Source: CAWABB01 sp963780165
GTDB lineage: Bacteria > Bacteroidota > Ignavibacteria > UBA10030 > UBA6906
Direction of reading: 5' to 3'
Length of the DNA stretch: 64,000 nt
NCBI GenBank assembly: GCA_963780165.1
Contig: CAWABB010000006.1
Location: forward strand, 186,001-250,000
Shown: piece by piece, positions 33,526 to 42,800 of the stretch
Layout: each line of letters starts with the position of its first letter
Position numbering within the stretch: position 1 is the first letter of the stretch
Translations under genes and position numbers: made by a program
The notes under the pieces: model-generated
Databases searched by the model: none
Told to the model about the DNA's origin: nothing
The model's input: the letters and a program-made list of their open reading frames with translations, nothing else

Positions 33526-36261
33526 GTGAGAGTACCCGTGCCCCTCGAAAAAGCATACGCGCCCCAGGACGTCGAGTCGAAGTGGTACGCGCACTGGGAG
33601 CGCAGCGGTTTCTTCCATGCCTCCGTGCATCCCGGCCGCGAGCCGTACACCATCGTCATTCCTCCGCCGAACATCACGGGCGTGCTCCATATGGGGCACA
33701 TCCTGAACAACACGCTGCAGGACGTCTTCATCCGGTACCACCGCATGGCCGGGCGCGAGGCGGCCTGGATCCCGGGCACCGACCACGCCGGCATCGCGAC
33801 GCAGAATGTCGTCGAGAAAGCGTTGATGAAAGAGGGGAAGACGCGCCACGACCTCGGGCGGGAGAAGTTTCTTGAGCGGGTGTGGGCCTGGAAGGAACAG
33901 TACGGCGGGACCATCATCCGGCAGCTCCGAACGCTCGGCTGTTCGTGCGACTGGGAGCGCGAGAAATTCACGATGGACGAAACCCTTTCCGCGGCCGTGC
34001 GGGAAGTCTTCGTGCGGCTGTACGAGGAGGGGCTGATCTACCGCGGGAAATACATCGTCAACTGGTGCCCGCGCGACCATACCGCGATCAGCGACGACGA
34101 GGTCAATCACAGCGAGCATCAGGGATCGCTCTACTATATCAAATACCCGGTCGTGGGCGGGGCCGGCACGGACGCGTTCCTGACCGTCGCGACCACCCGA
34201 CCGGAAACGATGCTGGGCGACACGGCGGTCGCCGTCAATCCCTCCGACGAGCGGTACAGCCATCTCGTGGGACGCCGCGCAATCCTTCCGCTGACCGGGC
34301 GGGAAATTCCAATCGTCGCGGACGATTTCGTCGACCAGCAGTTCGGCACCGGGATGGTGAAGGTCACGCCCGCACACGACCCCAACGATTTCTGGATCGG
34401 ACAGCGGCACAACCTGCCGCAGATCAACATCTTCGATATCTCGGCGACGCTGAACGACAACGCGCCGGAGGCGTACCGCGGGCTTGACCGCTTCGTGGCG
34501 CGAAAGCGGGTCGTCGAAGACCTGGAGCGAGCGGGACTGCTTGTCAGGATCGAACCTCATCCGCACAACGTCGGCACCTGCTATCGCTGCGACACGGTCA
34601 TCGAGCCCTACCTCTCGGACCAGTGGTTCGTGAAGATGAAGCCGCTTGCCGAACCCGCCCTCGACGTGGTGCGGAGCGGACAGATCCGGTTCTACCCGGA
34701 TCGCTGGGTGAAGGTGTACGAGCACTGGATGACGAACATCCGTGACTGGTGCATTTCGCGGCAGCTCTGGTGGGGACACCGCATCCCCGTCTGGTACTGT
34801 GAAGACCGCCGCTCCCCCGCCTGCAGCGAGCCGATCGTCCGCAGGAGCGCGCCCGACCGTTGCCCGCACTGCGGCGGCCAGCGGCTCCGCCAGGACGAGG
34901 ACGTGCTCGACACCTGGTTCTCCTCCTGGCTCTGGCCCTTTTCGGTGCACAACTGGCCGAACGCGAAGCAGCATGGAACTGACGCGGACCTCAGGTACTT
35001 CTACCCGACAAACCTCCTGGTCACCGCGCCCGAAATCATCTTCTTCTGGGTCGCGCGCATGATCATGTCGGGCCTGAAGTTCGGGCCGGACTTCACGGGC
35101 TCCACTGATCCCGCGAGGAACATTCCGTTCCGCGACGTCTACTTCACCAGCATCGTGCGCGACGAGAAGGGGCGGAAGATGTCGAAGTCGCTGGGCAACT
35201 CTCCCGAGCCGCTCGACCTCATCGCGACATACGGCGCCGACGCCGTGCGCTTCACGACGCTCTACCTCGCCCCGCTCGGGCAGGACATCCTGTATGCAGT
35301 CGAGAAGAACGAAATCGGGAGGAACTTCGCGAACAAGATCTGGAACGCCGGACGGTTCCTGCTCATGAACCGGGACCAGATCGGCGAAGCGGACGGGACC
35401 GCGGAGTTCGACACGCGTGAGACCGACCTCGCTGACCGCTGGATCCTCTCGCGCCTCCACTCCACGATCCGGGAGATCGAGGACGGCATGCGCGCCTACG
35501 AGGTGAACAAGGTTGCGAAGATGATCTTCGAGTTTTTCTGGCACGACTTCGCCGACTGGTACATCGAGATGGTGAAGTCGCGGCTGTACGGCGACGAGCC
35601 GGAGGCGACGAAGCGGATCGTGCTCCGCAGGGCCATCGACGTGTACGACGCGGCCCTCCGTCTGCTCCATCCGCTCATGCCGTTTGTGACCGAAGAGCTC
35701 TGGCAGAATATCCGGATCCGGCCCGAAGGGGCGACGATCATGCGGAGCCCGCTTCCCGCGTGCGATGCGTCGCTGATCGAGCCCACCGTGGAGTCCGAGA
35801 TGGCGTTCGTGCAGCGCGTCATCGAAGAGGTCCGGACGATCCGGGGAGAGATCGGAATCCCGCCGTCGCGCGACATCGAGTTGCATATGCACCTCACGCC
35901 CGGCCGGAGCGAAGCCAGCATCCGGAGATATTCGGGCTACCTGCAGCGCCTCGCGAGGGTCGCCGTCCTGACCGTCCGGACAGAAGGCGGCCGCCCCCCC
36001 ACTTCCATGAGCGCGGTGGTGGACGGGGAGGAACTGTTCGTCCCTCTCGGCGGGTTGATCGACGTCGAGCACGAGCGGGCGCGGCTGCGGAAGGAAATCG
36101 ACCGGCTGACGGGGATGACTGCCGGCGTGCGGGCCAAGCTGGACAACCAGGCATTCATCGGAAAGGCTCCCGCGGATATCATTCAGCGCGAGCGCGAGAA
36201 GCTGCAGAGCTTCACGCTCACGCTTGAAAAGCTCCAGAAGAACCTTCATGCACTCGACTAG
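33526..36261 (+). CDS. valS: Valyl-tRNA synthetase
   Basis: 911 residues, class I synthetase. HIGH-type motif as HMGH in GVLHMGHILNN, the CP1 editing domain with TTRPETMLGDTAVAV, KMSKS motif in GRKMSKSLGNSPEP, and the C-terminal coiled-coil arm (residues ~850-911, VEHERARLRKEIDRLTG). The zinc-like CPHCGG motif lies at ~445. Start is one of two nearby GTGs (33526 or 33538). The stop codon TAG forms part of the left end of repeat copy B. Confidence 0.96.
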   Translation: MRVPVPLEKAYAPQDVESKWYAHWERSGFFHASVHPGREPYTIVIPPPNITGVLHMGHILNNTLQDVFIRYHRMAGREAAWIPGTDHAGIATQNVVEKALMKEGKTRHDLGREKFLERVWAWKEQYGGTIIRQLRTLGCSCDWEREKFTMDETLSAAVREVFVRLYEEGLIYRGKYIVNWCPRDHTAISDDEVNHSEHQGSLYYIKYPVVGGAGTDAFLTVATTRPETMLGDTAVAVNPSDERYSHLVGRRAILPLTGREIPIVADDFVDQQFGTGMVKVTPAHDPNDFWIGQRHNLPQINIFDISATLNDNAPEAYRGLDRFVARKRVVEDLERAGLLVRIEPHPHNVGTCYRCDTVIEPYLSDQWFVKMKPLAEPALDVVRSGQIRFYPDRWVKVYEHWMTNIRDWCISRQLWWGHRIPVWYCEDRRSPACSEPIVRRSAPDRCPHCGGQRLRQDEDVLDTWFSSWLWPFSVHNWPNAKQHGTDADLRYFYPTNLLVTAPEIIFFWVARMIMSGLKFGPDFTGSTDPARNIPFRDVYFTSIVRDEKGRKMSKSLGNSPEPLDLIATYGADAVRFTTLYLAPLGQDILYAVEKNEIGRNFANKIWNAGRFLLMNRDQIGEADGTAEFDTRETDLADRWILSRLHSTIREIEDGMRAYEVNKVAKMIFEFFWHDFADWYIEMVKSRLYGDEPEATKRIVLRRAIDVYDAALRLLHPLMPFVTEELWQNIRIRPEGATIMRSPLPACDASLIEPTVESEMAFVQRVIEEVRTIRGEIGIPPSRDIELHMHLTPGRSEASIRRYSGYLQRLARVAVLTVRTEGGRPPTSMSAVVDGEELFVPLGGLIDVEHERARLRKEIDRLTGMTAGVRAKLDNQAFIGKAPADIIQREREKLQSFTLTLEKLQKNLHALD

Positions 36262-36364
36262 TGCTCCGCTGACTCACTGATCATACAAACAGACGGGCAC
36301 AATGCTCGTTCCAACTTTCAACAAGATGTGGTGCCGTTCAAGGGTTTTGATGGAACGGCACTAG
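36258..36364 (+). repeat. Intergenic ~107 bp repeat, copy B (best preserved)
   Basis: Begins CTAGTGC (36258-36264) and ends GCACTAG (36358-36364), a perfect 7 bp terminal inverted repeat. Inside, GTGCCGTTC (36331-36339) and GAACGGCAC (36353-36361) form a perfect 9 bp hairpin with a 13 base loop. It sits exactly between valS, whose stop codon it includes, and the M28 peptidase gene. Confidence 0.8.
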
Positions 36365-36380
36365 CACGCAGGAGCCTCAC

Positions 36381-37985
36381 ATGCGGAATCTGAGCGTCGT
36401 CGTCTTGTGTCTCGCCGTCACTTTCACGCTGCGCGCCGCAGCGCCGGGGGCAACCCCCGCCCCAGAAACCGTCGACACGGCCGCCATCTCGCGCATCATC
36501 GACGAGGGGATGAACCGCTCGCAGGTCATGGAGACGCTTCTCGGAGTCACTGACGTGAACGGTCCACGCCTCACATGGTCGCCCGGCTATGCGCGCGCGG
36601 CCGAATACCTGATCGCGCGCATGAGCGCATGGGGTCTCGAGAACCCCCACATCGAGCGCTGGGCCCCGCTCGGCGTCGGCTGGACGCTCAAGGAGTTTTC
36701 CGCGAACGTCCTGACACCTTACGCCTTTCCCCTGCTCGCACATCCGCGGGCATGGTCGAATGGCGTACGCGGCACCGTCCGCGCGGACGTCGTGCACCTC
36801 GAGGCGGCGTCGGACAGCGCCCTTCAGTTATACCGCGGAAAGCTCAAGGGCCGTTTCGTACTCCTGGGAGACTCCGTTGAATTCGAATCCCCATTTGAAC
36901 CCGCTGCAACGCGCGAGACCGACTCCTCCCTCCTCGCGCTTGCGAACGCCGGCACCGAGCGACGGGGGCGGCGCCCCGGCGGCGCTCCAGGCGGCGGGAT
37001 GCAGCGCTGGATCCTGGCGATGCGCAAGCTCGAACTCTGTCAGGAGGAGAAAGCGGCGGGCATGCTCTTCCCGAGCCGTTCGGAGACCGGCATCCTGACG
37101 GTCCAGGGAGTGACGGTCCCTGATCATCCGGATACTCCGTTCGCGAATCGTCTGCAGGCGTACGACCGCATCCGCAAGGAGCTCATCCCGCAGATCTCGG
37201 TTTCAGCCGATCATTACAACAGGATGCTCCGGCTCGTCCATGCAGGCAAGAAGGTGACGCTCGAGCTGGAGCTCGAGGTCGAGGCGACGCCGCCCGATTC
37301 CGGAGCGAACGTCATCGCAGAAATTCCCGGGACCGATCTCAAGGACGAAGTCGTGATGGTGGGCGGGCACCTGGACTCTTGGCACGGTGGGACGGGAGGC
37401 AACGACAACGGGTCAGGCGTCGCGACGAGCATGGAAGCCATGCGTATCCTGAAGGCGCTCGGGCTCAAGCCGCGCCGGACCATCCGCATCGGGCTCTGGG
37501 GGGGCGAGGAGCAGGGGCTGTACGGATCCGAGGCGTACGTGGGCGCGCACCTTGGAAAGGCGGTGGACGATTCGACGGCGCCGCGGGGGAAGCGGTACGA
37601 GTACAAGCCTGAGGGCGACAAGTTCTGCGCGTACTTCAACAACGACAACGGCACCGGGCGGATTCGGGGGATCTATCTCCAGGGCAACGAGGCCCTGAGG
37701 CCGATCTTCCGGAAGTGGCTGGAGCCGTTCAGGGACAGGGGGGCCTCCACGATCACGCCCCTTCCGACCGGAGGCACCGACATCCTTGCGTTCAATGAGA
37801 TCGGCCTCCCCGGCTTTCAGTTCATCCAGGACGACATCGACTACTTCACCCGCACCTGGCACACGTCATCGGACACATATGACCGGGCTCTCCCGGACGA
37901 CCTGAAGCAGGCCTCGGTCATCATGGCCGCTTTCATCTATAATGCTGCCATGAGGGACGAGCCCCTGCCGCGGAAGCAGCGGTGA
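36381..37985 (+). CDS. Secreted M28 family metallopeptidase
   Basis: 534 residues. N-terminal signal peptide (RNLSVVVLCLAVTFTLRAAA) shows export. A protease-associated type insert (residues ~130-270) precedes the M28 domain: VGGHLDSWHGGTGGNDNGSG supplies the first His and bridging Asp ligands, LWGGEEQGLYGSEAYV the catalytic Glu-Glu, and TRTWHTSSDTYD the last His. All zinc ligands are present, so it is likely an active aminopeptidase or carboxypeptidase in the periplasm or outside. SD AGGAG precedes ATG 36381. A clear terminator follows at 38010. Confidence 0.92.
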   Translation: MRNLSVVVLCLAVTFTLRAAAPGATPAPETVDTAAISRIIDEGMNRSQVMETLLGVTDVNGPRLTWSPGYARAAEYLIARMSAWGLENPHIERWAPLGVGWTLKEFSANVLTPYAFPLLAHPRAWSNGVRGTVRADVVHLEAASDSALQLYRGKLKGRFVLLGDSVEFESPFEPAATRETDSSLLALANAGTERRGRRPGGAPGGGMQRWILAMRKLELCQEEKAAGMLFPSRSETGILTVQGVTVPDHPDTPFANRLQAYDRIRKELIPQISVSADHYNRMLRLVHAGKKVTLELELEVEATPPDSGANVIAEIPGTDLKDEVVMVGGHLDSWHGGTGGNDNGSGVATSMEAMRILKALGLKPRRTIRIGLWGGEEQGLYGSEAYVGAHLGKAVDDSTAPRGKRYEYKPEGDKFCAYFNNDNGTGRIRGIYLQGNEALRPIFRKWLEPFRDRGASTITPLPTGGTDILAFNEIGLPGFQFIQDDIDYFTRTWHTSSDTYDRALPDDLKQASVIMAAFIYNAAMRDEPLPRKQR

Positions 37986-38009
37986 TCCTATCGCGCCAGG
38001 CTAGGAATG

Positions 38010-38047
38010 CCGGCCTTCTTTCGCGTCCGAGAGAAGGCCGGTTTGTT
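38010..38047 (+). terminator. Terminator after the M28 peptidase gene
   Basis: 10 bp perfect stem CCGGCCTTCT / AGAAGGCCGG with a 12 base loop, followed by TTTGTT. Confidence 0.75.
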
Positions 38048-38071
38048 AATAACCGCCAAATTCTCCATATT
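38043..38071 (+). promoter_or_regulatory. Promoter of glcD-like gene, possibly leaderless
   Basis: -35 TTGTTA (38043-38048), 17 bases, -10 CATATT (38066-38071), with ATG at 38078, about where transcription should begin. No Shine-Dalgarno match lies before the ATG. Confidence 0.45.
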
Positions 38072-38077
38072 TTTGCC

Positions 38078-39496
38078 ATGTCTTCCACACACGTGACACC
38101 GGAAATCCTTGAGCTGCTCAAGGGCATTGCAGGGCCCGAATTCGTAGCGGTCGATTCGGATGTCATCGCTGCGCATGCCAGCGATGAGACCGAGGACCTT
38201 CATTTCCCCCCCGAGGTCGTTGTCCGGCCGGGGACCGCTGCGGAGATCTCAGACATTCTCCGGCTCGCCACCGCTCGCGGCATCCCCGTGACACCGCGCG
38301 GCGGGGGCACGGGACTTTCAGGCGGCGCCCTTCCCGTGCACGGCGGAATATGCCTCTCCCTTGACCGCCTGAACCGGATTCTCGAGATTGACCGGGACAA
38401 CCTGCAGGCGGTCGTGGAGCCGGGAGTCATCACGCAGAGATTCCACGAGGCCGTCGAGGCGGTCGGGCTCTTCTACCCGCCGGACCCGGCGTCGCGAGGC
38501 AGCTGTCATCTCGGGGGCAATCTCGCCGAAGGCGCGGGCGGCCCTCGCGCCGTGAAGTACGGGGTAACGCGCGACTACGTGCTCGGTGTCGAAGCCGTCC
38601 TCCCCAACGGAGAGGTCATCACCACGGGTGCGCGCGTTCTCAAGAACTCCACGGGCTACAACCTCACCCATCTTCTGATCGGCAGCGAGGGGACGCTCGC
38701 GGTCATCACCAAGATAATCCTCCGTCTCATCCCGCTTCCGAAGCACCGGCTGGTCATGCTGGTCGCCTTCGCGACACTCGAAGATGCTGCAAAGGCAGTT
38801 GCGGCCATATTCCAGGCCGGCCTGACGCCGTCGGCGCTCGAATTCATGGAGCGCGCGGCCGTGCAGGTCGCCGAGGAACGACAGGGAAAGTCGTTTCCGA
38901 ACAACACCGCCGGCGCCCAGCTGTTTGTCGAGGTGGACGGACACCACGAAGACCTCGTCGCGCGCGACCTCGAGGCGATCGCGGAGGTCCTCCAGGGGTT
39001 CGGCCCGCTGGACATGGTGCTGGCTGACGGGCGACAGAAGGTCGAGGACGTCTGGGCGCTGCGGAGGGGCATCGGAGAAGCTGTGAAGTCGATCTCCCCG
39101 TACAAGGAAGAAGACACGGTGGTCCCCCGGGCCCGCCTTGCCGACCTCGTGAGCGGGGTCAAGGAGATTTGCGAGCGGCACGGGGTGCGTTCCATTTGCT
39201 ACGGCCATGCCGGAGACGGGAATGTGCACGTCAATCTCCTGAGAATGGAGATGACCGAGGCGGAATGGGAGAAGACATCCGAGGCGGCCATACAGGAGAT
39301 CTTCCGGCTCACGGTCCGTCTCGGCGGCACCATCTCGGGAGAACACGGCATCGGATACTCGCAGCGCGAATACCTCCCGATCGCTCTCTCGCCCGCAACC
39401 ATCGGCGTCATGAAGGGCATCAAGAGGGTGTTCGACCCGGGCGGCATTTTGAATCCGGACAAGATATTCCCTTCCGATCACCAGAACCAGGGCTGA
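38078..39496 (+). CDS. FAD-linked oxidase, GlcD/D-lactate dehydrogenase family
   Basis: 472 residues from ATG 38078. FAD-binding PCMH domain with VVVRPGTAAEISDILRLA and TPRGGGTGLSGGALP, the substrate-side GGNLAEGAGGPRAVKYGVTRDYV and GSEGTLAVITKI; the C-terminal cap domain has CYGHAGDGNVHVNLL and ends GISGEHGIGYSQREY-like text (ISGEHGIGYSQRE). It likely oxidises a 2-hydroxy acid such as glycolate or D-lactate. No glcE or glcF partner is next to it, so it may act as a single-subunit D-lactate dehydrogenase. One-base overlap with the AlaX-type gene. Confidence 0.9.
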   Translation: MSSTHVTPEILELLKGIAGPEFVAVDSDVIAAHASDETEDLHFPPEVVVRPGTAAEISDILRLATARGIPVTPRGGGTGLSGGALPVHGGICLSLDRLNRILEIDRDNLQAVVEPGVITQRFHEAVEAVGLFYPPDPASRGSCHLGGNLAEGAGGPRAVKYGVTRDYVLGVEAVLPNGEVITTGARVLKNSTGYNLTHLLIGSEGTLAVITKIILRLIPLPKHRLVMLVAFATLEDAAKAVAAIFQAGLTPSALEFMERAAVQVAEERQGKSFPNNTAGAQLFVEVDGHHEDLVARDLEAIAEVLQGFGPLDMVLADGRQKVEDVWALRRGIGEAVKSISPYKEEDTVVPRARLADLVSGVKEICERHGVRSICYGHAGDGNVHVNLLRMEMTEAEWEKTSEAAIQEIFRLTVRLGGTISGEHGIGYSQREYLPIALSPATIGVMKGIKRVFDPGGILNPDKIFPSDHQNQG

Positions 39497-39951
39497 TGGT
39501 CATGGCGAAAGAGTACACAGAGCCCCGCATGCACACCGCCGAGCACATCCTGAACCAGACCATGGTCCGGATGTTCCAGCGCGGGCGCTCGTTCAGCTCG
39601 CACATCGAGAAGAAGAAGTCGAAGTGCGACTACCGTTTCGACAGGAACCTCACGCCGGAGGAGGTCGCGGAGATCGAGCGGCGGGTAAACGAAGTGATTG
39701 CGGCGGACCTTCCGGTCACGGAGGAGCAGATGGCGCGGGAGGAGGCAGCCAGGATGTTCGACCTTGGCCGTCTGCCCGACACCGCCGGCGATCGCCTGCG
39801 CGTCGTCCGGATCGGCGATTACGACGCTTGCCCGTGCGGCGGGCAGCACGCCCGATCGAGCGGCGAGATCGGAGGGTTCACCGTCATATCGACGAGCCAC
39901 GAGAACGGCGTACTCCGGATCCGGTACAAGATCGGGACCGGGGAGCAGTGA
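39496..39951 (+). CDS. Alanyl-tRNA editing (AlaX-like) protein
   Basis: 151 residues from ATG 39496 (ATG 39502 is also possible). It is the second additional domain of alanyl- and threonyl-tRNA synthetases standing alone: HTAEHIL (HxxxH) at residues ~13-19 and CPCGGQHARSSGEIG (Cys and His zinc ligands) at ~115-129. Free-standing forms hydrolyse mischarged Ser-tRNA(Ala) or similar. Stop-start overlap with the preceding oxidase gene suggests joint expression, without an obvious metabolic reason. Confidence 0.88.
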   Translation: MVMAKEYTEPRMHTAEHILNQTMVRMFQRGRSFSSHIEKKKSKCDYRFDRNLTPEEVAEIERRVNEVIAADLPVTEEQMAREEAARMFDLGRLPDTAGDRLRVVRIGDYDACPCGGQHARSSGEIGGFTVISTSHENGVLRIRYKIGTGEQ

Positions 39952-40354
39952 GGCACGAGGCTTGACGCGGGGTGTCGTTTCATATGCCCAGAGTCGCCGA
40001 ACCACTCTGAGGAAAGAAATCCACAAAGTTGTCCACATCGAATTGTTTCATGTAGACTCTCTACGAGACAGGATAACATGTTCATTTTATTTTGACTTAC
40101 CCCCATTCGCCTTCTATCTTCTTCCACAATCTTTCCACGACACTCCGCAGATTTTTTCCTGATTTCAAAAAAAACTGCTTGACATTGCCGGTGATCATCC
40201 ATAAGATTGGATACAAACCTGCCATTACGTCACTCGATCTCCCCTGATCGATCTTCTAAGCCTTTCTGATTCGTGCAGCAGCAGTGCGATTGTGATGTCA
40301 ACTTTCAGATGAACGGTTTTTAATACTTGCTCCATCATTCGGGACTCCCCTCCC
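39952..40354 (+). promoter_or_regulatory. AT-rich control region with tandem promoters and TCCACA boxes
   Basis: About 400 bases without a gene, clearly more AT-rich than the rest. Two good promoters: TTGACT-17-TATCTT (40092-40120) and TTGACA-17-TAAGAT (40179-40207). Four similar boxes on the same strand, AAATCCACA (40017), TTGTCCACA (40029), TCTTCCACA (40120) and CTTTCCACG (40131), form two pairs spaced 12 and 11 bases, so each pair lies on one helix face. They resemble DnaA boxes loosely but also could be activator sites. The leader to the next gene is about 145 bases. Confidence 0.55.
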
Positions 40355-40576
40355 ATGAAGCAAAAGCCCCACATGACGCCGGACGAATTCCGTACATACG
40401 TCGCCTCAGAGGTTGAGAGCATTCGTTCTGAGATCGAGCAGCTCCGTTTCGCCGCAGAGAACCATGCCGGGTCCCCGGGGATGCGCAACGATTCCGATGC
40501 CGCTCCGGCCTCAAGCACCCTGGCATTCGTTCCTCATCCTTCTCTCCCCCATCATCACAAGGTACCACGGGGGTAG
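40355..40576 (+). CDS. Small ORF before the REC-PAS gene
   Basis: 73 codons. N-terminal 35 residues are predicted helical and charged (TPDEFRTYVASEVESIRSEIEQL), the rest is Pro/His/Ser-rich. It ends six bases before the REC-PAS start codon and follows the strong promoters, so it is placed like a translated gene, but there is no good ribosome site and no family I recognise. It may be only a leader. Confidence 0.4.
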   Translation: MKQKPHMTPDEFRTYVASEVESIRSEIEQLRFAAENHAGSPGMRNDSDAAPASSTLAFVPHPSLPHHHKVPRG

Positions 40577-40582
40577 CAATTC

Positions 40583-41449
40583 ATGCACGGCACCAGCCAC
40601 ATCTCCTCCCACGTCGACATCACCCGCATTGCGGTCGTTTCCGACAAGCACACCGCTGTTCCGCTCACGCCCGCGCGGCTTCTGATCGTTGAAGACGGCC
40701 TGATCATTGCCGAAGACATGCGCCGGCGATGCGAGGCGCTGGGGTACACGGTCACGGGCATCGCCGCCACGGGAGAGGATGCGGTCTTCATCGCAGACCG
40801 CACCCGGCCCGACCTGGTTCTCATGGATATCAGGCTGCGCGGGAGGATGGATGGTATCGAGGCAGCGCGCCAGATCCGGACGACCCTGGGCATCCCGATC
40901 GTGTACGCCACGTCGTCGTCGGACGAGGCAACGCTCGTCCGCGCGAAGGAGACCGAGCCGTTCGGATATCTGCTGAAACCCGTCGAGCCGCGCGAACTGC
41001 ACGCGACCATCGAGCTCGCGCTGCACCGTCGTGCGCGGGAAACCGAGTTGCGGAGGACCCACGAGCTTTACAGGACGTTGATCAACGCCTACACTGAACC
41101 CGTGATCCTGATGGATCTTGACGGCGTCATCACAGCGTGCAACAATGATGCGGAGAAGATCCTCGGATCCTCGCCCGATCCGGTGCGCGCCAGGAATCTG
41201 CTGGACTTCATCCCTCCGGAAGAGCGTCAGGCCTTTGCCACTCATCTCGCGAGCCTCCGGTCCGGCACGCAATCCCGCGCGGCGCAGATCAAATGCACGC
41301 TGCTAGATGTGGGGTGCATTCGCGTACCGACGACGCTGAACATCAGAACGCTCCGGGACAACAACGACGTACCAAGGGCCATGCTGGCAATTGTCCAGCC
41401 GGCCGCACGTCAGCAGAAGATCTCCCAGGCTTCCGCCGTTCCTCGCTGA
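40583..41449 (+). CDS. Response regulator receiver with C-terminal PAS domain
   Basis: 288 residues. REC domain ~30-150: RLLIVEDGLIIAED supplies the acidic pocket, DLVLMDIRLRGRMDGIEAA the phospho-accepting Asp, YATSSSDEATL the Thr/Ser, and YLLKPVEPREL the Lys. A helix leads to a PAS domain (~160-275; YRTLINAYTEPVILMDLDGVITACNNDAEKILG). No DNA-binding, kinase or cyclase domain follows, so output must be by protein contact. No histidine kinase is adjacent. It is the main target of the upstream regulatory region. Confidence 0.88.
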   Translation: MHGTSHISSHVDITRIAVVSDKHTAVPLTPARLLIVEDGLIIAEDMRRRCEALGYTVTGIAATGEDAVFIADRTRPDLVLMDIRLRGRMDGIEAARQIRTTLGIPIVYATSSSDEATLVRAKETEPFGYLLKPVEPRELHATIELALHRRARETELRRTHELYRTLINAYTEPVILMDLDGVITACNNDAEKILGSSPDPVRARNLLDFIPPEERQAFATHLASLRSGTQSRAAQIKCTLLDVGCIRVPTTLNIRTLRDNNDVPRAMLAIVQPAARQQKISQASAVPR

Positions 41450-41532
41450 GCGGCGCCGCATTTCCCTCTTCGATTTCTTTTGCCTATCTTGAGCGCATCC
41501 AATCACGCTTCCCAACAGGTGCGGATACAATC

Positions 41533-42783
41533 ATGAAGCAGACTGCCCTCGAGCGGTTCCTCCGCTATGTGAAGATCGACACGCAATCCAAAGAAGACTC
41601 TACGACCTATCCGAGCACGCCGAAGCAGCTCGATCTGCTGAACCTGCTCGTCGCCGAATTGAAGGAGATCGGCGCGCGCGATGCGGCCATCGATACCTAC
41701 GGCTATGTCACCGCCACCGTGCCGTCAAACCTCCCCCCGACGCATCCCGGATTCGGGAAGGTCCCGGTGGTTGGGTTCGTGGCCCATGTCGACACGTCTC
41801 CGTCGGCCAGCGGCGCAAACGTCAAGCCGCAGGTCATCGACCCGTACAAAGGCGGCGACCTGGTCCTGCCCGGCGATCCGTCTGTCGTCATACGCGAGTC
41901 AGAGAACCCGGAACTCAAGCATAACGTCGGGAAGTCGATTGTCACGAGCGATGGCACAACACTTCTGGGCGCGGACGACAAGGCCGGCGTAGCGATTATC
42001 ATGGCCGCGGCGGAGACCCTTCTGTCCGACCCCTCCCTTCTGCACGGGGACATCCGGATTGCATTTACGCCGGACGAGGAGATCGGGCAGGGCACCAGGT
42101 ACTTCGATATCGCGAAGTTCGGGGCCGCATTCGCCTACACCGTGGACGGCGACACTCCGGGGGAACTGAACAAAGAGACATTCAGCGCCAATCTGGCCAT
42201 CATTACGGTGAACGGACGGAACATTCACCCGGGCAGCGCCAAGGGGATCATGGTGAACTCTATCCGGGCGATGGCCGACATCATCGCGCGGCTCCCCCGC
42301 GAGATCTCCCCCGAGATGACGGAGGGATACGAGCCTTACATCCACCCTCACGCGCTCGAGGGTGAAGAGGCCAGGACAACGCTCAAGATCCTGCTGCGGG
42401 ATTTCAACACGCCCGGACTTGACGTCCTCAAGAAGCGCATCGAGGACGTCATCGCGGACGTCCAACCCCTCCATCCCAAGGCGGCCATCGAGCTGAAGAT
42501 CGTCGAGCAGTACCGGAACATGAAGGATTACATGGGTAGTACGTCCACGGGGCTCGATTGCATGTGGGAGGCGACAAAGCGGGCAGGGCTGGATCCTGTC
42601 TGGGTCCCGATCCGCGGCGGAACGGACGGCTCGCGCCTGACGGAGAAGGGGCTGCCCACGCCCAACATCTTTACGGGCGGGCAGAACTACCACGGGACGA
42701 CAGAGTGGCTCTCCATCTGGGGTATGAACAAGGCCGTCGAGACCGTCGTCCACATCGCCCGGCTCTGGGTGGGCAAGATCTGA
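41533..42783 (+). CDS. pepT: Peptidase T (tripeptide aminopeptidase)
   Basis: 416 residues from ATG 41533. M20 metallopeptidase: FVAHVDTSP (first His and Asp), LLGADDKAGVAII (bridging Asp), FTPDEEIGQG (catalytic Glu-Glu) and HPGSAKGIMVN in the lid domain; GGTDGSRLTEKGLPTPNIFTGG closes the site. Cytosolic (no signal). It cuts N-terminal residues from tripeptides. The peptide transporter gene follows after 17 bases, so uptake and breakdown of oligopeptides are co-expressed. Confidence 0.94.
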   Translation: MKQTALERFLRYVKIDTQSKEDSTTYPSTPKQLDLLNLLVAELKEIGARDAAIDTYGYVTATVPSNLPPTHPGFGKVPVVGFVAHVDTSPSASGANVKPQVIDPYKGGDLVLPGDPSVVIRESENPELKHNVGKSIVTSDGTTLLGADDKAGVAIIMAAAETLLSDPSLLHGDIRIAFTPDEEIGQGTRYFDIAKFGAAFAYTVDGDTPGELNKETFSANLAIITVNGRNIHPGSAKGIMVNSIRAMADIIARLPREISPEMTEGYEPYIHPHALEGEEARTTLKILLRDFNTPGLDVLKKRIEDVIADVQPLHPKAAIELKIVEQYRNMKDYMGSTSTGLDCMWEATKRAGLDPVWVPIRGGTDGSRLTEKGLPTPNIFTGGQNYHGTTEWLSIWGMNKAVETVVHIARLWVGKI

Positions 42784-42800
42784 TCACACGAGACTCCTCC

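Noticed and set aside
39990..40150. Replication origin with DnaA boxes
   Set aside because: Boxes match TTATCCACA only partly, and no dnaA, dnaN, gidA or parB gene is near. A regulatory region fits better.
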